64,000 nucleotides of DNA from Rhodococcus spelaei (GCF_006704125.1 NZ_VIGH01000005.1:1-64000); one strand, 5' to 3'. Numbered from the stretch's first letter, positions 25,684-35,090 are shown. Notes: a model not told the origin generated them from the letters alone. A program made the numbers and translations.

Positions 25684-26330
25684 GTGCACTGTCGATGACC
25701 AGGGACCTCGATCCCTTCATCTCGCCACACCTGAATTCGTCGGCACTGCTGGTGATCGACACCCAACGGGACTTCGCGGACGGCGGATCCAGCCCGATCG
25801 CGGGCACCACCGCGGTACTGCCCGCGATCACAGAGCTGCTGACGGCGTACCGGGCCGCGCGGCGCCCGATCGTGCACGTGGTCCGGCTCTACGAGGGCGA
25901 GGACGTCGACCTGGTGCGCCGCTCCGCGATCGAGGCCGGTGCACCGATGGCCCGGCCTGGCGCCCCGGGGTCGCAGATCGTGCCCGAGTTCGGGGTGAGC
26001 GAGCTGGACCCGGACCTGTTGCGGTCCGGTGCATTTCAGCCCGTCACCGCCACCGAGTCGATCCTGTTCAAGCCGCGCTGGAGCGCCTTCCACCGCACCG
26101 CGCTCGAATCACACCTGCGCGAGGCGGAGGTGGACACAATCGTCCTCGCCGGCTGCAACTACCCGAACTGCCCGCGCGCCACCGTGTTCGGCGCCAGCGA
26201 GCGGGACCTGCGGGTCCTGATCGCCGCCGACGCGATCAGCGGGGTCGACGCGCGGCACCTCGACGAGGCCGGGCTGATCGGTGCCGTGCACGCGACGGTC
26301 GGGCAGATCGTCGAGAAGTTGAGCGCCTGA
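25680..26330 (+). CDS. Isochorismatase-family cysteine hydrolase
   Basis: A 216-residue alpha/beta hydrolase with the catalytic triad of the family: Asp27 (LLVIDTQRDF), Lys131 (ILFKPRWSAF) and Cys164 (NYPNCPRATVFGASERD). Members hydrolyse isochorismate, nicotinamide, carbamates or similar amides. Specificity is unknown. GTG 25680 overlaps the LysR stop; ATG 25695 (MTRD) is an alternative. Confidence 0.85.
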   Translation: MSALSMTRDLDPFISPHLNSSALLVIDTQRDFADGGSSPIAGTTAVLPAITELLTAYRAARRPIVHVVRLYEGEDVDLVRRSAIEAGAPMARPGAPGSQIVPEFGVSELDPDLLRSGAFQPVTATESILFKPRWSAFHRTALESHLREAEVDTIVLAGCNYPNCPRATVFGASERDLRVLIAADAISGVDARHLDEAGLIGAVHATVGQIVEKLSA

Positions 26331-26354
26331 GGTGCCTGCGGCACTGTGCGCGCC

Positions 26355-26376
26355 GTTTACCCCGATCGGGGTGAAC
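26355..26376. promoter_or_regulatory. 22-bp palindrome, candidate operator
   Basis: GTTTACCCCGA and TCGGGGTGAAC pair at 10 of 11 positions with no spacer. It lies 28 bp upstream of ATG 26404. No regulator gene is adjacent, so the binding protein is unknown. Confidence 0.5.
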
Positions 26377-26403
26377 CGCGCGCACGGGCGCCGGAGGCGC
26401 ACA

Positions 26404-27249
26404 ATGGCGCGCATGGCAATCAGGGAAGCGGTCAGCGCCGACGGCACGTCCATCGTCTACCGAGTCGACGGCGAGCGTGACGCCAGGCCGCTGGTGCTCC
26501 TGCACGGCTGGGCGCAGTCGCTGCAGTGCTGGGGCCCGCAGGTGCTCGGCGCGCTGGCCGAGAAGTACCGGGTGATCGCCGTCGACCTGCGCGGGCACGG
26601 CTACTCGGGCGCACCGGAATCCGGCTACGACGATCCCGAGGTCTGGGCCGCCGACGTCGCGGCCGTCCTCGACGCGGAGGGGGTCGACTCGGGCGCGGTG
26701 CTGCTCGGCTGGTCCTACGGCGGGCTGGTGCTCTGCGACTACCTTGCCGTCCGCGGCGCCGCGGCGGTGGACGGGATCGTCCTGGTCGGGGCGATCACCA
26801 GCATCGGTCGCGGACAGAAGGGCGGCCGAGTCGGATCGGCCATGCGGGCCGCGGTCCCGGCGGCGGCGTCCGAGGACCCGCGCGAGGCGATCCGTGCGCT
26901 CGGCAGCTTCGGCACCGCGCTCACCGGGCCGATGGAGGGCGCCTCCGCCCGCGTGGGCATCGCCTCTCAGGCCCTGTTCGGCGCCAGCCTCTCGACACCA
27001 CCACGGGTGCGGGCCGCGCTGTTCGCGCGCGAGGTCGGGCACGACGACCTGCTCGCCGCGCTCACCGTGCCGGCGCTGGTGCTGCACGGCACCGCGGACA
27101 CCGTGGTGGACGTGTCCGCGGGCCGCCATGCCGCCGAACTGATCCCGAACGCGACCGCGTCCTACTGGGAGGGCTGCGACCACGGACCGTTCGTCGAGGA
27201 CCCGGCCCGGTTCGTGGCCGAGATCGGCGGGTTCGTCGACGGGCTGTAG
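26404..27249 (+). CDS. Alpha/beta hydrolase
   Basis: A 281-residue alpha/beta hydrolase: oxyanion-hole HGWAQS (34-39), DLRGHGYSG, nucleophile elbow GWSYGG with Ser104, later Asp in LHGTADTVVD and His in EGCDHGPFVEDPARF. Resembles esterases and non-haem peroxidases. ATG 26404 follows GGAGG; ATG 26413 is possible. The gene stands alone behind a palindromic site. Confidence 0.83.
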   Translation: MARMAIREAVSADGTSIVYRVDGERDARPLVLLHGWAQSLQCWGPQVLGALAEKYRVIAVDLRGHGYSGAPESGYDDPEVWAADVAAVLDAEGVDSGAVLLGWSYGGLVLCDYLAVRGAAAVDGIVLVGAITSIGRGQKGGRVGSAMRAAVPAAASEDPREAIRALGSFGTALTGPMEGASARVGIASQALFGASLSTPPRVRAALFAREVGHDDLLAALTVPALVLHGTADTVVDVSAGRHAAELIPNATASYWEGCDHGPFVEDPARFVAEIGGFVDGL

Positions 27250-27259
27250 GTGCGGGAGG

Positions 27260-28141
27260 TCACCGTGCGAGGTCCCTGGCCAGCTCGGCCGACGCCAGCT
27301 TGTCCGGGTTGCGCACCATGTACACCGCGGACACCCGGCCGTCGGTGACCTCGATCATCGCCACCGTGTCGAGCCGATCCCCCAAGTAGATCAGGGCCGA
27401 CGGCAGCGAGTTGAACACCCCGACTTCGAAGCGGATGTCGGGGACGCCGATCCGACCCAGCCCGGTCATGAACTGAGCCACCCGGTCGCGGCCGACCACG
27501 GGCCGGCGCGCGGCACTGACCTTCCCGCCACCGTCCGAGATCTCGACGACGTCGGGGGACATGAGGTCCATCAGCGCCTGGACGTCGCCGGTCACCGCCG
27601 CGCTGAGGAACTGCCCCGCGACCTCCTGAGCGGCCGCGGAGGTCGGTTCGAATCGCTTGCGGCGGGCCTGCACGTGAGCCCGTGCGCGATGTGCGGCCTG
27701 ACGGACCGCGGTCTCGGTTCGGCCGACCGACTCGGCGATCTCGCGGTGGCTGAATCCGAACACCTCGCGCAGGACGAACACGGCGCGCTCGTCCGGGCTG
27801 AGGGTCTCGAGGACGAGCAGCATCGCCATCGACACCGACTCGGCCAGGATCGTGTCCTCCGAGGCGTCGGCGTCGGCGTCGGTGCGGATCGGCTCGGGCA
27901 GCCAGCTGCCGACGTACTCCTCGCGACGGCGAGACGAGGCACGTAACTGGTTCAGCGACTGCCGCGTGACGATTTGCGCCAGGTATGCACGCGGATTGTC
28001 GACGGTGGACGGGTCCACCTCGGACCAGCGGATGTAGCTGTCCTGCAACGCATCCTCCGCATCGGTCGCGCTGCCGAGGATCTCGTAGGCGACGGTGAAG
28101 AGCAGCGGCCGGTACTCGGTGAAGACATCTGCCGCGATCAC
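27260..28141 (-). CDS. ECF41-type RNA polymerase sigma factor with SnoaL-like domain
   Basis: A 293-residue sigma factor. Region 2 (DAEDALQDSYIRWSEVD) and region 4 (SHREIAESVGRTETAVRQAAHRARAHV) are followed by a SnoaL-like C-terminal domain with the two ECF41 hallmarks DGGGK (203-207) and NPDKL (278-282). In ECF41 factors this extension replaces an anti-sigma factor. The group pairs with a COE gene (carboxymuconolactone decarboxylase, oxidoreductase or epimerase); here the oxidoreductase immediately upstream. GTG 28141 overlaps its stop (GTGA). Confidence 0.92.
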   Translation of the reverse strand: MIAADVFTEYRPLLFTVAYEILGSATDAEDALQDSYIRWSEVDPSTVDNPRAYLAQIVTRQSLNQLRASSRRREEYVGSWLPEPIRTDADADASEDTILAESVSMAMLLVLETLSPDERAVFVLREVFGFSHREIAESVGRTETAVRQAAHRARAHVQARRKRFEPTSAAAQEVAGQFLSAAVTGDVQALMDLMSPDVVEISDGGGKVSAARRPVVGRDRVAQFMTGLGRIGVPDIRFEVGVFNSLPSALIYLGDRLDTVAMIEVTDGRVSAVYMVRNPDKLASAELARDLAR

Positions 28142-29292
28142 GAGGCCACCTTGTCCGCGACCTGGACACGGGCGGGTCCCGCGGGGCCACGGTACGACCC
28201 GGCCCGGACGTACTTCACCGTGTACCGGCAGATCTGTTCCTTGACGACGGCCGCGAGGCGACCGCGGAGCGCGAACCGCCGCGGACTGTCATCGGGGCGG
28301 ACGGCCTGGACCAAGGCCGAACGGCGTCCCAAGCTGATGCACTGCGCGACGAATCCGAGCGACAGCGGAGTGGGAGTTTCGCCGTTCAACAACGCCAGCA
28401 CGGTGTCGGCGCCGTGCACTCCGAGAGGAAGGGCGGCCTGGCAGCTCATCCGGACGTGCCCGGCGACCTCGTCGGGCGCGGCGACCGCATCCCCGACACC
28501 GACGATGGTCGGGTTGTCGAGGCAGACGAGCGCCGAGTCGGTACGCAACCGGCCCGCCTCGTCCACCGGCAGGCCGCTGCGGCGGGCCAGGTCCGGCACG
28601 GCGAACGCGCCTGCCCAGACGGTGCAGTCGCTGTCCAGGCCGGAGCCGTCGTCGAGCTCGACCCGACCCTCCGTGACCCGCTGCACGCGGACACCCTCGC
28701 GCAGGGTTACTCCGTTGCGGGTGAGCGCTCGGACGATCGCGGTGCGGCCGGCGGCAGGCAACTGCGCGGCGGGCGGTCCCGCGGAGATCATCTGCACAGA
28801 CAGGGTGGGTCGCTGTTCGGCAATCTCGACTGCGGTCTCGATGCCGGTCAGACCGCCGCCGACGACTGTGACAACGGCGCCGTCGGACAACTCCCGCAGC
28901 CGGGTCCGGAGGCGGTCCGCATCTTCGAGCACCGCGACCGTGTGGGTGTGTGCGAGCGCGTGGTCGCGGCGATCGGCGACGCTTCCCACCGCATAGACCA
29001 GGTAGTCGAAGTCGACGACGTCGCCGTCCCCGAGCAGCACCGACCGGGCGTCGATCCGCTCGACCGTGTCGATCCGGATTCGCGCGGCGGGGTCGAGAAC
29101 CTCGGTGAGCGGGATCGTCGCGGCGCCGCTGCCGGTCGCGAACTGATGCAGCCGGATGCGCTCGACGAAGTCGGCCCGTGGATTGATCACGGTCACGGCG
29201 ACACCGGGCAATCGCGCAGCCAGAATCCGATTTGCTGCCATCACGCCCGCGTAGCCCGCACCGACGACGACGACCTGCTTGGACTGGTTCAT
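28138..29292 (-). CDS. FAD-dependent NDH-2-like oxidoreductase (ECF41 partner)
   Basis: A 384-residue flavoprotein: QVVVVGAGYAGVMAANRI at the N-terminus for FAD, VVTVVGGGLTGIETAVEIA centrally for NAD(P)H, and NPTIVGVGDAVA near the C-terminus. It resembles type II NADH dehydrogenases and related disulfide-type flavoproteins. It is the first gene of the ECF41 operon and lies behind an ECF41-type promoter. ATG 29292 follows GAGAGG. Confidence 0.87.
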   Translation of the reverse strand: MNQSKQVVVVGAGYAGVMAANRILAARLPGVAVTVINPRADFVERIRLHQFATGSGAATIPLTEVLDPAARIRIDTVERIDARSVLLGDGDVVDFDYLVYAVGSVADRRDHALAHTHTVAVLEDADRLRTRLRELSDGAVVTVVGGGLTGIETAVEIAEQRPTLSVQMISAGPPAAQLPAAGRTAIVRALTRNGVTLREGVRVQRVTEGRVELDDGSGLDSDCTVWAGAFAVPDLARRSGLPVDEAGRLRTDSALVCLDNPTIVGVGDAVAAPDEVAGHVRMSCQAALPLGVHGADTVLALLNGETPTPLSLGFVAQCISLGRRSALVQAVRPDDSPRRFALRGRLAAVVKEQICRYTVKYVRAGSYRGPAGPARVQVADKVAS

Positions 29293-29331
29293 CTCGCATC
29301 CTCTCGTGACGATTTCGATCTCACACCCCAA

Positions 29332-29358
29332 GACACCGCGGTGGTCGCAGACGTGACA
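29332..29358 (-). promoter_or_regulatory. ECF41-type promoter
   Basis: On the minus strand TGTCACG (29358-29352), 16 nt, TGTC (29335-29332). The published ECF41 motif is TGTCACA with CGTC about 16 nt away: 6 of 7 and 3 of 4 matches. It would give a leader of about 33 nt to ATG 29292. Confidence 0.6.
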
Positions 29359-29465
29359 CCGTGTCCGTGAGACGTGTGTCACATGCGCGCCGCGACTCGG
29401 GCGCAGCCGCGGACCGTGCGCGTGCTGCGTCACCTCCCTCGCGACTCGCAAGGCAAGATGGAGGC

Positions 29466-30794
29466 GTGACGCCAGCGCAGAACAACAGGTTGAGACGGGT
29501 GGCCGTGATCTCGGTCCACACCTCCCCCTTGGCGCAACCGGGAACCGGTGACGCGGGCGGCATGAACGTCTACGTGCTGCAGAGCGCGCTGCAACTGGCG
29601 CGCCGCGGCGTCGAGGTGGAGATCTTCACCCGGGCGACCTCCTCGTCGGACGAGCCGGTGGTCGAGGCCGCGCCCGGGGTGCTGGTGCGCAACGTGGTCG
29701 CGGGACCGTTCGAGGGGCTCGACAAGCACGACCTGCCCACGCAGCTGTGCGCCTTCACCGCGGGCGTGCTGCGCGAGGAGGCGCACCACGAACCCGGCCA
29801 CTACGACCTGGTGCACTCGCACTACTGGCTCTCCGGTCAGGTCGGCTGGTTGGCCCGGGACCGCTGGGGAGTGCCGCTCGTGCACACCGCGCACACCCTG
29901 GCCGCGGTCAAGAACGCCGCACTCGCGGAGGGGGACACCCCGGAGCCGGTGGCCCGGCAGATCGGCGAGCAGCAGGTGGTCGCGGAGGCGGACCGCCTGG
30001 TCACCAACACTGCCGACGAGGCCGGCCAGCTCGTCGACATCTACGGTGCCGACCCGAACCGGATCGACGTGGTCGCCCCGGGCGCTGACCTGACCCGCTA
30101 CCGGCCGGGCGACCGCGCGGCGGCCCGGGCCGAGCTCGGCCTCGACCCCCACGAGCTGATCGTCACGTTCGTCGGCCGCATCCAGCCGCTGAAGGCCCCC
30201 GACGTGCTGCTGCGCGCCGCCGCGGCGCTCAGTGAGCGCGACCCGGAGTTGCCGCTTCGGGTGGTCGTGGTGGGGGGACCGTCCGGCACCGGGCTCGAAC
30301 GGCCCGACTCCCTGATCGAACTGGCCGCGACGCTGGGCATCGCCGCCCGGGTGACGTTCCTGCCGCCGCAGCCGCCCGACCGGCTGGCCCAGGTGTACCG
30401 CGCGTCGGACGTCGTGGCGGTGCCGAGCTACTCCGAGTCCTTCGGCCTGGTCGCGCTCGAGGCGCAGGCCTGCGGCACCCCGGTGGTCGCGGCCGACGTC
30501 GGCGGCCTCGGCGTCGCGGTCAGCGGCGGGGAGACCGGACTGCTGGTGCCCGGTCACCGCACCGACGACTGGGCGGCGGCGTTGGGATCGCTGCTCCGCG
30601 ACCCGGACCGGCTCGCGGAGATGGCCCGCAACGCGCCGAAGCACGCCGCGAACTTCTCCTGGGAGCACACCGCCGACGGGCTCCTCGAGAGCTATCGCCG
30701 GGCCGTCGCCGGCTACCGCGTCAACACCGAGCTCACCGCGCGCCGGGGCCGGGGCCCGTGGAAACTACGCAGACTGGGGAGCGTGCGAGCATGA
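29466..30794 (+). CDS. mshA: D-inositol-3-phosphate glycosyltransferase (mycothiol synthesis)
   Basis: A 442-residue GT4 enzyme. Recognisable MshA text includes [76 protein letters not shown] and [25 protein letters not shown] (the EX7E-type motif). It transfers GlcNAc from UDP-GlcNAc to 1L-myo-inositol-1-phosphate in the first step of mycothiol synthesis. GTG 29466 follows CAAGAT and 6 nt. It overlaps the next gene by ATGA. Confidence 0.96.
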   Translation: MTPAQNNRLRRVAVISVHTSPLAQPGTGDAGGMNVYVLQSALQLARRGVEVEIFTRATSSSDEPVVEAAPGVLVRNVVAGPFEGLDKHDLPTQLCAFTAGVLREEAHHEPGHYDLVHSHYWLSGQVGWLARDRWGVPLVHTAHTLAAVKNAALAEGDTPEPVARQIGEQQVVAEADRLVTNTADEAGQLVDIYGADPNRIDVVAPGADLTRYRPGDRAAARAELGLDPHELIVTFVGRIQPLKAPDVLLRAAAALSERDPELPLRVVVVGGPSGTGLERPDSLIELAATLGIAARVTFLPPQPPDRLAQVYRASDVVAVPSYSESFGLVALEAQACGTPVVAADVGGLGVAVSGGETGLLVPGHRTDDWAAALGSLLRDPDRLAEMARNAPKHAANFSWEHTADGLLESYRRAVAGYRVNTELTARRGRGPWKLRRLGSVRA

Positions 30795-31306
30795 ACGAGT
30801 CCGCGACCGTGGCCGAGACCGCCACGTTGATCGACGCCGAATTGGCCGAGCGGGAACTGGACTACTCCCGCAAGGGCGAGGACCAGTTCATTGTCGAACT
30901 GCCGGGCGAACGCAAGCTCAAGACCACCTGCCTGCTGACGGTCGGCACGCACGGGGTGCGGGTGGAGGCGTTCGTCTGTCGCAAGCCGGACGAGAACTTC
31001 GAGGGCGTCTACCGGTACCTGCTGCGTCGCAACCGGCGGCTGTACGGCGTGCACTACACGATCGACAAGATCGGCGACATCTACCTGGTCGGCCGGATCT
31101 CGACCCACGCGGTGACGGGCGCCGAACTCGACCGGGTGCTTGGCCAGGTGCTCGAGGCGGCGGACGGCGACTTCAACGTGCTGCTCGAACTCGGCTTCGC
31201 GACCTCGATCCGGCGGGAGTGGGACTGGCGGGTTTCGCGGGGCGAATCGCTGGCCAACCTGAAGGCCTTCGAGCACCTGATCGAGTCGCCGAAGGCGGGC
31301 GACTAG
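30791..31306 (+). CDS. YbjN-domain protein (Rv0487-like)
   Basis: A 171-residue protein of the YbjN/type III chaperone-like fold: [35 protein letters not shown] and an internal [22 protein letters not shown]. It follows mshA in many mycolic-acid bacteria, with unknown function. ATG 30791 overlaps the mshA stop. Its own TAG overlaps the stop of the convergent AraC gene in a CTAG tetramer (31303-31306). Confidence 0.8.
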   Translation: MNESATVAETATLIDAELAERELDYSRKGEDQFIVELPGERKLKTTCLLTVGTHGVRVEAFVCRKPDENFEGVYRYLLRRNRRLYGVHYTIDKIGDIYLVGRISTHAVTGAELDRVLGQVLEAADGDFNVLLELGFATSIRREWDWRVSRGESLANLKAFEHLIESPKAGD

Positions 31307-32262
31307 GCCCCGAGGGTTCGGCTCGGCGTGTGCGCGCGTAGCGCGCGCGGGGTGTTGCCGTATCGGCTGCGGAACGCCGCACCGAATGCGCTCAGTGAGG
31401 TGAATCCCGACCCGAAGGCGATCTCGCTGATCGGCAGCCGCGCGCAGCCGGGGTCCTGCAATCGGCTGCGAGCGCGGTCGAGCCGTTGGTCGCGCAGCAT
31501 GCCTGCGGGTGTCGTGCCCGCCGTGTGCAGCGCGAGTTGAAGTTGTCGCAGTGACCAGCCGAGTTCACGCGCCATGGTCTGTGGAGTGACGGCTGGGTCG
31601 TCGGAGTGCTCGGCGACATACAGCCGCGCCCGGTGGGCGATAGAGCCGAGACGGTCGTCGTTCTCGCGGGCCTGCGCCGTCCCGACGATTTCGAGAAGGC
31701 GGGTGCTGACTGCGAGGAAGTCGACGGCGGACAGTGAATCGCGTTCCCGGGCCAGGCTGTCGGCCATTGCAGCCGCCACCGAGCCGATGCCGCTACGGAG
31801 ATCGAGGTCGACGGGGATGGTTGCCGCACGGGTGCCCGGAAGACTGCCCTCCGGCACGCTCAGGACGAGTGCTCGAGCGCGGCCCAGTTGGGCGAGCTCG
31901 AACGGGGCGGCCATCGTCACGACGGCCGCCCGGCCGTGCGTCAACCGGGTGACGCGGCCGCCCTGTGCGACGTCCAGTTGGCCATGTCGCGGCACCACCA
32001 TCCGCAGGCTCCGGTCGTCGTCGGACCGGGCGTCGCGAGCGGACCGGTGATAGGTGATCCCGTCGGACCAGAACTCGACGAGTTGATACTGCCCGCACCG
32101 TTGAACGATGGTGCCGCCGTCGAACGCTCCGGGTGACGGATAGCTCATGTCCAGGCCGCCGTGATTGGAGCGCACGTGCTCGCGCCAGTAGTCGGGGCGT
32201 TGTGAGGCGGGCACGTCGACGGTGGTCGTGTGTTGCACCAGGTACTCGATTCCTGCCGCCAT
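31303..32262 (-). CDS. AraC-family regulator
   Basis: A 319-residue protein. The N-terminal part (about 1-190) resembles the AraC-binding-like domain of ligand-responsive regulators; the C-terminal part (about 215-315) holds the double helix-turn-helix, ending with FGSGFTSLSAFGAAFRSRYGNTPRALR. GGAGGA precedes ATG 32262. It is divergent from an alpha/beta hydrolase, its likely target. Confidence 0.88.
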   Translation of the reverse strand: MAAGIEYLVQHTTTVDVPASQRPDYWREHVRSNHGGLDMSYPSPGAFDGGTIVQRCGQYQLVEFWSDGITYHRSARDARSDDDRSLRMVVPRHGQLDVAQGGRVTRLTHGRAAVVTMAAPFELAQLGRARALVLSVPEGSLPGTRAATIPVDLDLRSGIGSVAAAMADSLARERDSLSAVDFLAVSTRLLEIVGTAQARENDDRLGSIAHRARLYVAEHSDDPAVTPQTMARELGWSLRQLQLALHTAGTTPAGMLRDQRLDRARSRLQDPGCARLPISEIAFGSGFTSLSAFGAAFRSRYGNTPRALRAHTPSRTLGA

Positions 32263-32407
32263 CCGTCCTCCTGAGGACTGTGCGCGTCTACGTCACCTTC
32301 TTGCGCGGATCGGCAAGCCTGCGGACAGCGCCGGTTCATATGCTCACACAGTCCAGTGACGGGGGTCACAGCCAGGTGGTTGTGGCCGAGAGGTACAGGA
32401 GAAGCTC

Positions 32408-33253
32408 ATGCAGATGGCAACGGTCAACGGGACGCAACTCGCCTACGTCGACAAGGGCCCGCGGGACGGAATTCCGGTGGTGCTGAGCCACTCGCTCTTC
32501 TTCGACCACACCATGTTCGACGAGCTCGGCGAGAGGCTGGAAGCTCACCGATACCGGGTGATCGCGTTCGATCACCGTGGGCAGGGGGCGAGCGCTCCCG
32601 CAGTCCGCGACGAACTCACCGTGGACAACCTGGCCCTCGACGCCGCCGCGCTGATCGAGCATCTCGGGTTGGGGCCGTGCCACGTGGTGGGCAACTCGTT
32701 GGGCGGAATGGTCGCGCTGCGACTGGCCGCGCGTCGACCCGACCTCATTCGTTCGGCGACGGCTCTCGGCGCATCCGCGGAGGAGGAGCACAAGCTGGCC
32801 GAGTTCAGTCCGCTCATCGACCACCTCACCGAGCACGGTGCGGCGGACGTCGTCGACGTGGTGATGCACATCATGTTCGGCGATGCCTCGCTGGGCGCGG
32901 GCGGAGACATGATCGACCAGTGGCGCGCGCACATCGCGGCCCTCCCGCCCAGCATCGGTGACGCCGCCTACGGCGTGATCCACCGCGGCCGCATCATCGA
33001 GGAGCTGGCCGGTTGCCAGGTGCCCGTGCTCGCGATCGCGGGCAGCGAGGACCACGCCTACCCGCAGCCGGTCTCTGGGCAGAACATCGCCGACGCGACC
33101 GGCGGACGACACGTCACGGTCGAGGCGGCCGGGCATTCCGTCGCACTGGAGCGGGCCGACGTCGTCGCCGGATATCTCGCTGACCATTTCGTGCGAGCTG
33201 ACGGCGCCGCCGAGGGGGCCGGTCGTGGGCAGGTCGTACCGGCGCAGCCGTGA
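32408..33253 (+). CDS. Alpha/beta hydrolase
   Basis: A 281-residue hydrolase: DHRGQGAS, nucleophile GNSLGG (Ser97), acid residue region AGSEDHAYP and His in AAGHSVALERAD. Similar to 3-oxoadipate enol-lactonase-type and perhydrolase-type enzymes. AGGAGA lies 6 nt before ATG 32408. It is likely controlled by the divergent AraC regulator. Confidence 0.83.
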   Translation: MQMATVNGTQLAYVDKGPRDGIPVVLSHSLFFDHTMFDELGERLEAHRYRVIAFDHRGQGASAPAVRDELTVDNLALDAAALIEHLGLGPCHVVGNSLGGMVALRLAARRPDLIRSATALGASAEEEHKLAEFSPLIDHLTEHGAADVVDVVMHIMFGDASLGAGGDMIDQWRAHIAALPPSIGDAAYGVIHRGRIIEELAGCQVPVLAIAGSEDHAYPQPVSGQNIADATGGRHVTVEAAGHSVALERADVVAGYLADHFVRADGAAEGAGRGQVVPAQP

Positions 33254-33271
33254 CAGCCCAGACGTGACGCC

Positions 33272-33303
33272 GGCAGCGACTTGACGTAGGTTTCAAGTTG
33301 CTG
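33272..33303. repeat. 12-bp inverted repeat upstream of the acyl-CoA ligase gene
   Basis: GCAGCGACTTGA, 8 nt, TCAAGTTGCTGC: complementary at all 12 positions if one G-T pair is allowed. It lies between the hydrolase stop and GTG 33331, so it may be a terminator or an operator for the ligase gene. Confidence 0.5.
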
Positions 33304-33330
33304 CCGCACCCCTGCGAGAAGAGGTCCCCC

Positions 33331-34923
33331 GTGAGCTTCAAGAGTCCCTACCCCGACGTCGAGATCCCGAACCTCAGCGTCTACGACTTCCTGTTCGGTT
33401 CCATCGCGGAGGCGGATCTGGACCGGATCGCCCTCATCGACGGCGCCACCGGTGAGGAGACCGACTACCGCACCCTGGTCGCGAAGATCAATGCCGTCGC
33501 CGGCGCGCTCGCGGCGCGCGGACTGGAGGTCGGTGACGTCGTCGGACTGCACTCTCCGAACTCGCCCGAGTTCGCGATCGCGTTCCACGGCATCCTGCGC
33601 GGGGGCGGCACCGCCACCACGATCAACGCGCTCTACACCGCGGCCGACATCGCCAAACAGTTGAAGGACTCCGGTGCGAAGGCACTGTTCACCGTCTCGC
33701 CGATGCTCGCGCAGGCGGTGTCCGCCGCCGAGCAGGCGAGCATTCCCGCCGACCGGGTCTTCGTCCTCGACGTCGCCGAGGGGCACACGTCGCTGGCCGA
33801 CCTGATCGCGGAGAACGCCCCGGCCCCCGAGGTGCACATCGACCCGGCCACGCAGGTCGCCGTGCTGCCGTACTCGTCGGGTACGACCGGCAATCCCAAG
33901 GGCGTCAAGCTCTCCCACCGGAACCTGGTCGCCAACGTGTGCCAGATCCGGCCGCGGCTCGGTGTCGATGCCGACGACCGGGTGCTTGCCGTGCTGCCGT
34001 TCTTCCACATCTACGGTCTGACCGTGCTGCTCAACGCGTCGCTGTACCAGCGCGCCAGCCTGGTCACGATGGCGAGATTCGACCTCCCGGCGTTCCTGAC
34101 GCTGGTGTCCGAGAAGAAGTGCACGTACGTCTTCGTCGCGCCACCGGTCGCGCTGGCGTTGGCCAAGCATCCGATGGTCGACCAGTACGACCTGTCGAGC
34201 GTGCACACCATCCTGTCCGGAGCGGCGTCGCTCGACGAGGATCTCGGCAAGGCCGTCGCGACGCGACTCGGTCTGCGGGTGTTGCAGGGCTTCGGCATGA
34301 GCGAGCTCAGCCCGGTCAGCCACAACCTCTCGGCAGACGAGGAGGGCGTGCCGCTCAGTTCGGTCGGCAAGCCGGTCGCGAACTCGGAGAACAAGCTCGT
34401 CGATCCGGCCACCGGCGCCGAGATCGACGTCCCGACCGAGGGTCGCAGTGAGCCGGGTGAGCTGTGGGTCAAGGGGCCGAACGTGATGCTCGGCTACCTG
34501 AACAACGACGCGGCCACCGCCGAGACCCTCGACGCCGACGGCTACCTGCACACCGGCGACGTCGCCGTCGTCGACGCCGACCGCAACGTCTACATCGTCG
34601 ACCGGCTCAAGGAGCTCATCAAGTACAAGGGCTACCAGGTACCGCCTGCGGAGCTCGAGGCGCTGCTGCTCACGCACCCGAAGATCGCCGACACCGCGGT
34701 CATCGGCGTCCTCGACGACGAGGGCGAGGAGGTGCCGAAGGCGTTCGTCGTGCTCCAGGCCGGCGCCGAGCTGACCGAGGACGAGGTCATCGCGTTCGTC
34801 GCGGAGCGGGTCTCCCCGCACAAGAAGGTGCGGCGCGTGCAGTTCATCGACACGGTGCCGAAGTCGAGCGCGGGCAAGATCCTGCGCAAGGACCTTCGCG
34901 CGAGCGAGGGGACGCAGGGGTAA
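33331..34923 (+). CDS. Fatty-acyl-CoA / 4-coumarate-CoA ligase family enzyme
   Basis: A 530-residue adenylate-forming enzyme: P-loop YSSGTTGNPKGVKLSH, GMSELSPVS (aromatic/acid-binding motif region), YLHTGD, KELIKYKGYQVPPAELE hinge and the terminal catalytic Lys in PKSSAGKILRKDL. It activates a carboxylic acid via AMP to a CoA thioester. The neighbours (oleate hydratase and a hydroxyacyl-CoA dehydrogenase) favour a fatty acid. GAGAAGAGG precedes GTG 33331. Confidence 0.88.
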   Translation: MSFKSPYPDVEIPNLSVYDFLFGSIAEADLDRIALIDGATGEETDYRTLVAKINAVAGALAARGLEVGDVVGLHSPNSPEFAIAFHGILRGGGTATTINALYTAADIAKQLKDSGAKALFTVSPMLAQAVSAAEQASIPADRVFVLDVAEGHTSLADLIAENAPAPEVHIDPATQVAVLPYSSGTTGNPKGVKLSHRNLVANVCQIRPRLGVDADDRVLAVLPFFHIYGLTVLLNASLYQRASLVTMARFDLPAFLTLVSEKKCTYVFVAPPVALALAKHPMVDQYDLSSVHTILSGAASLDEDLGKAVATRLGLRVLQGFGMSELSPVSHNLSADEEGVPLSSVGKPVANSENKLVDPATGAEIDVPTEGRSEPGELWVKGPNVMLGYLNNDAATAETLDADGYLHTGDVAVVDADRNVYIVDRLKELIKYKGYQVPPAELEALLLTHPKIADTAVIGVLDDEGEEVPKAFVVLQAGAELTEDEVIAFVAERVSPHKKVRRVQFIDTVPKSSAGKILRKDLRASEGTQG

Positions 34924-35046
34924 CCGCCACCCCGACTGTGAGAGGTCCGAGGGGCGCCGTCGCGTGGTTTCGACCGCGGGCGGTGCCCCTTGTCGCGTCC
35001 GGGTCGGTCCGGTCACGTCCAGAGCGGTCGCCACCAAAACGGAGTA

Positions 35047-35062
35047 CACTCATTTATGAGTG
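35047..35062. promoter_or_regulatory. Palindromic operator upstream of the TetR gene
   Basis: CACTCAT-TT-ATGAGTG: perfect 7-bp arms with a 2-nt spacer. TACACT at 35045-35050, a possible -10 box, overlaps the left arm, which fits autorepression by the TetR protein encoded 28 bp downstream. Confidence 0.7.
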
Positions 35063-35090
35063 GATTCCGAATTGTGGGGAAGTGATTCCA

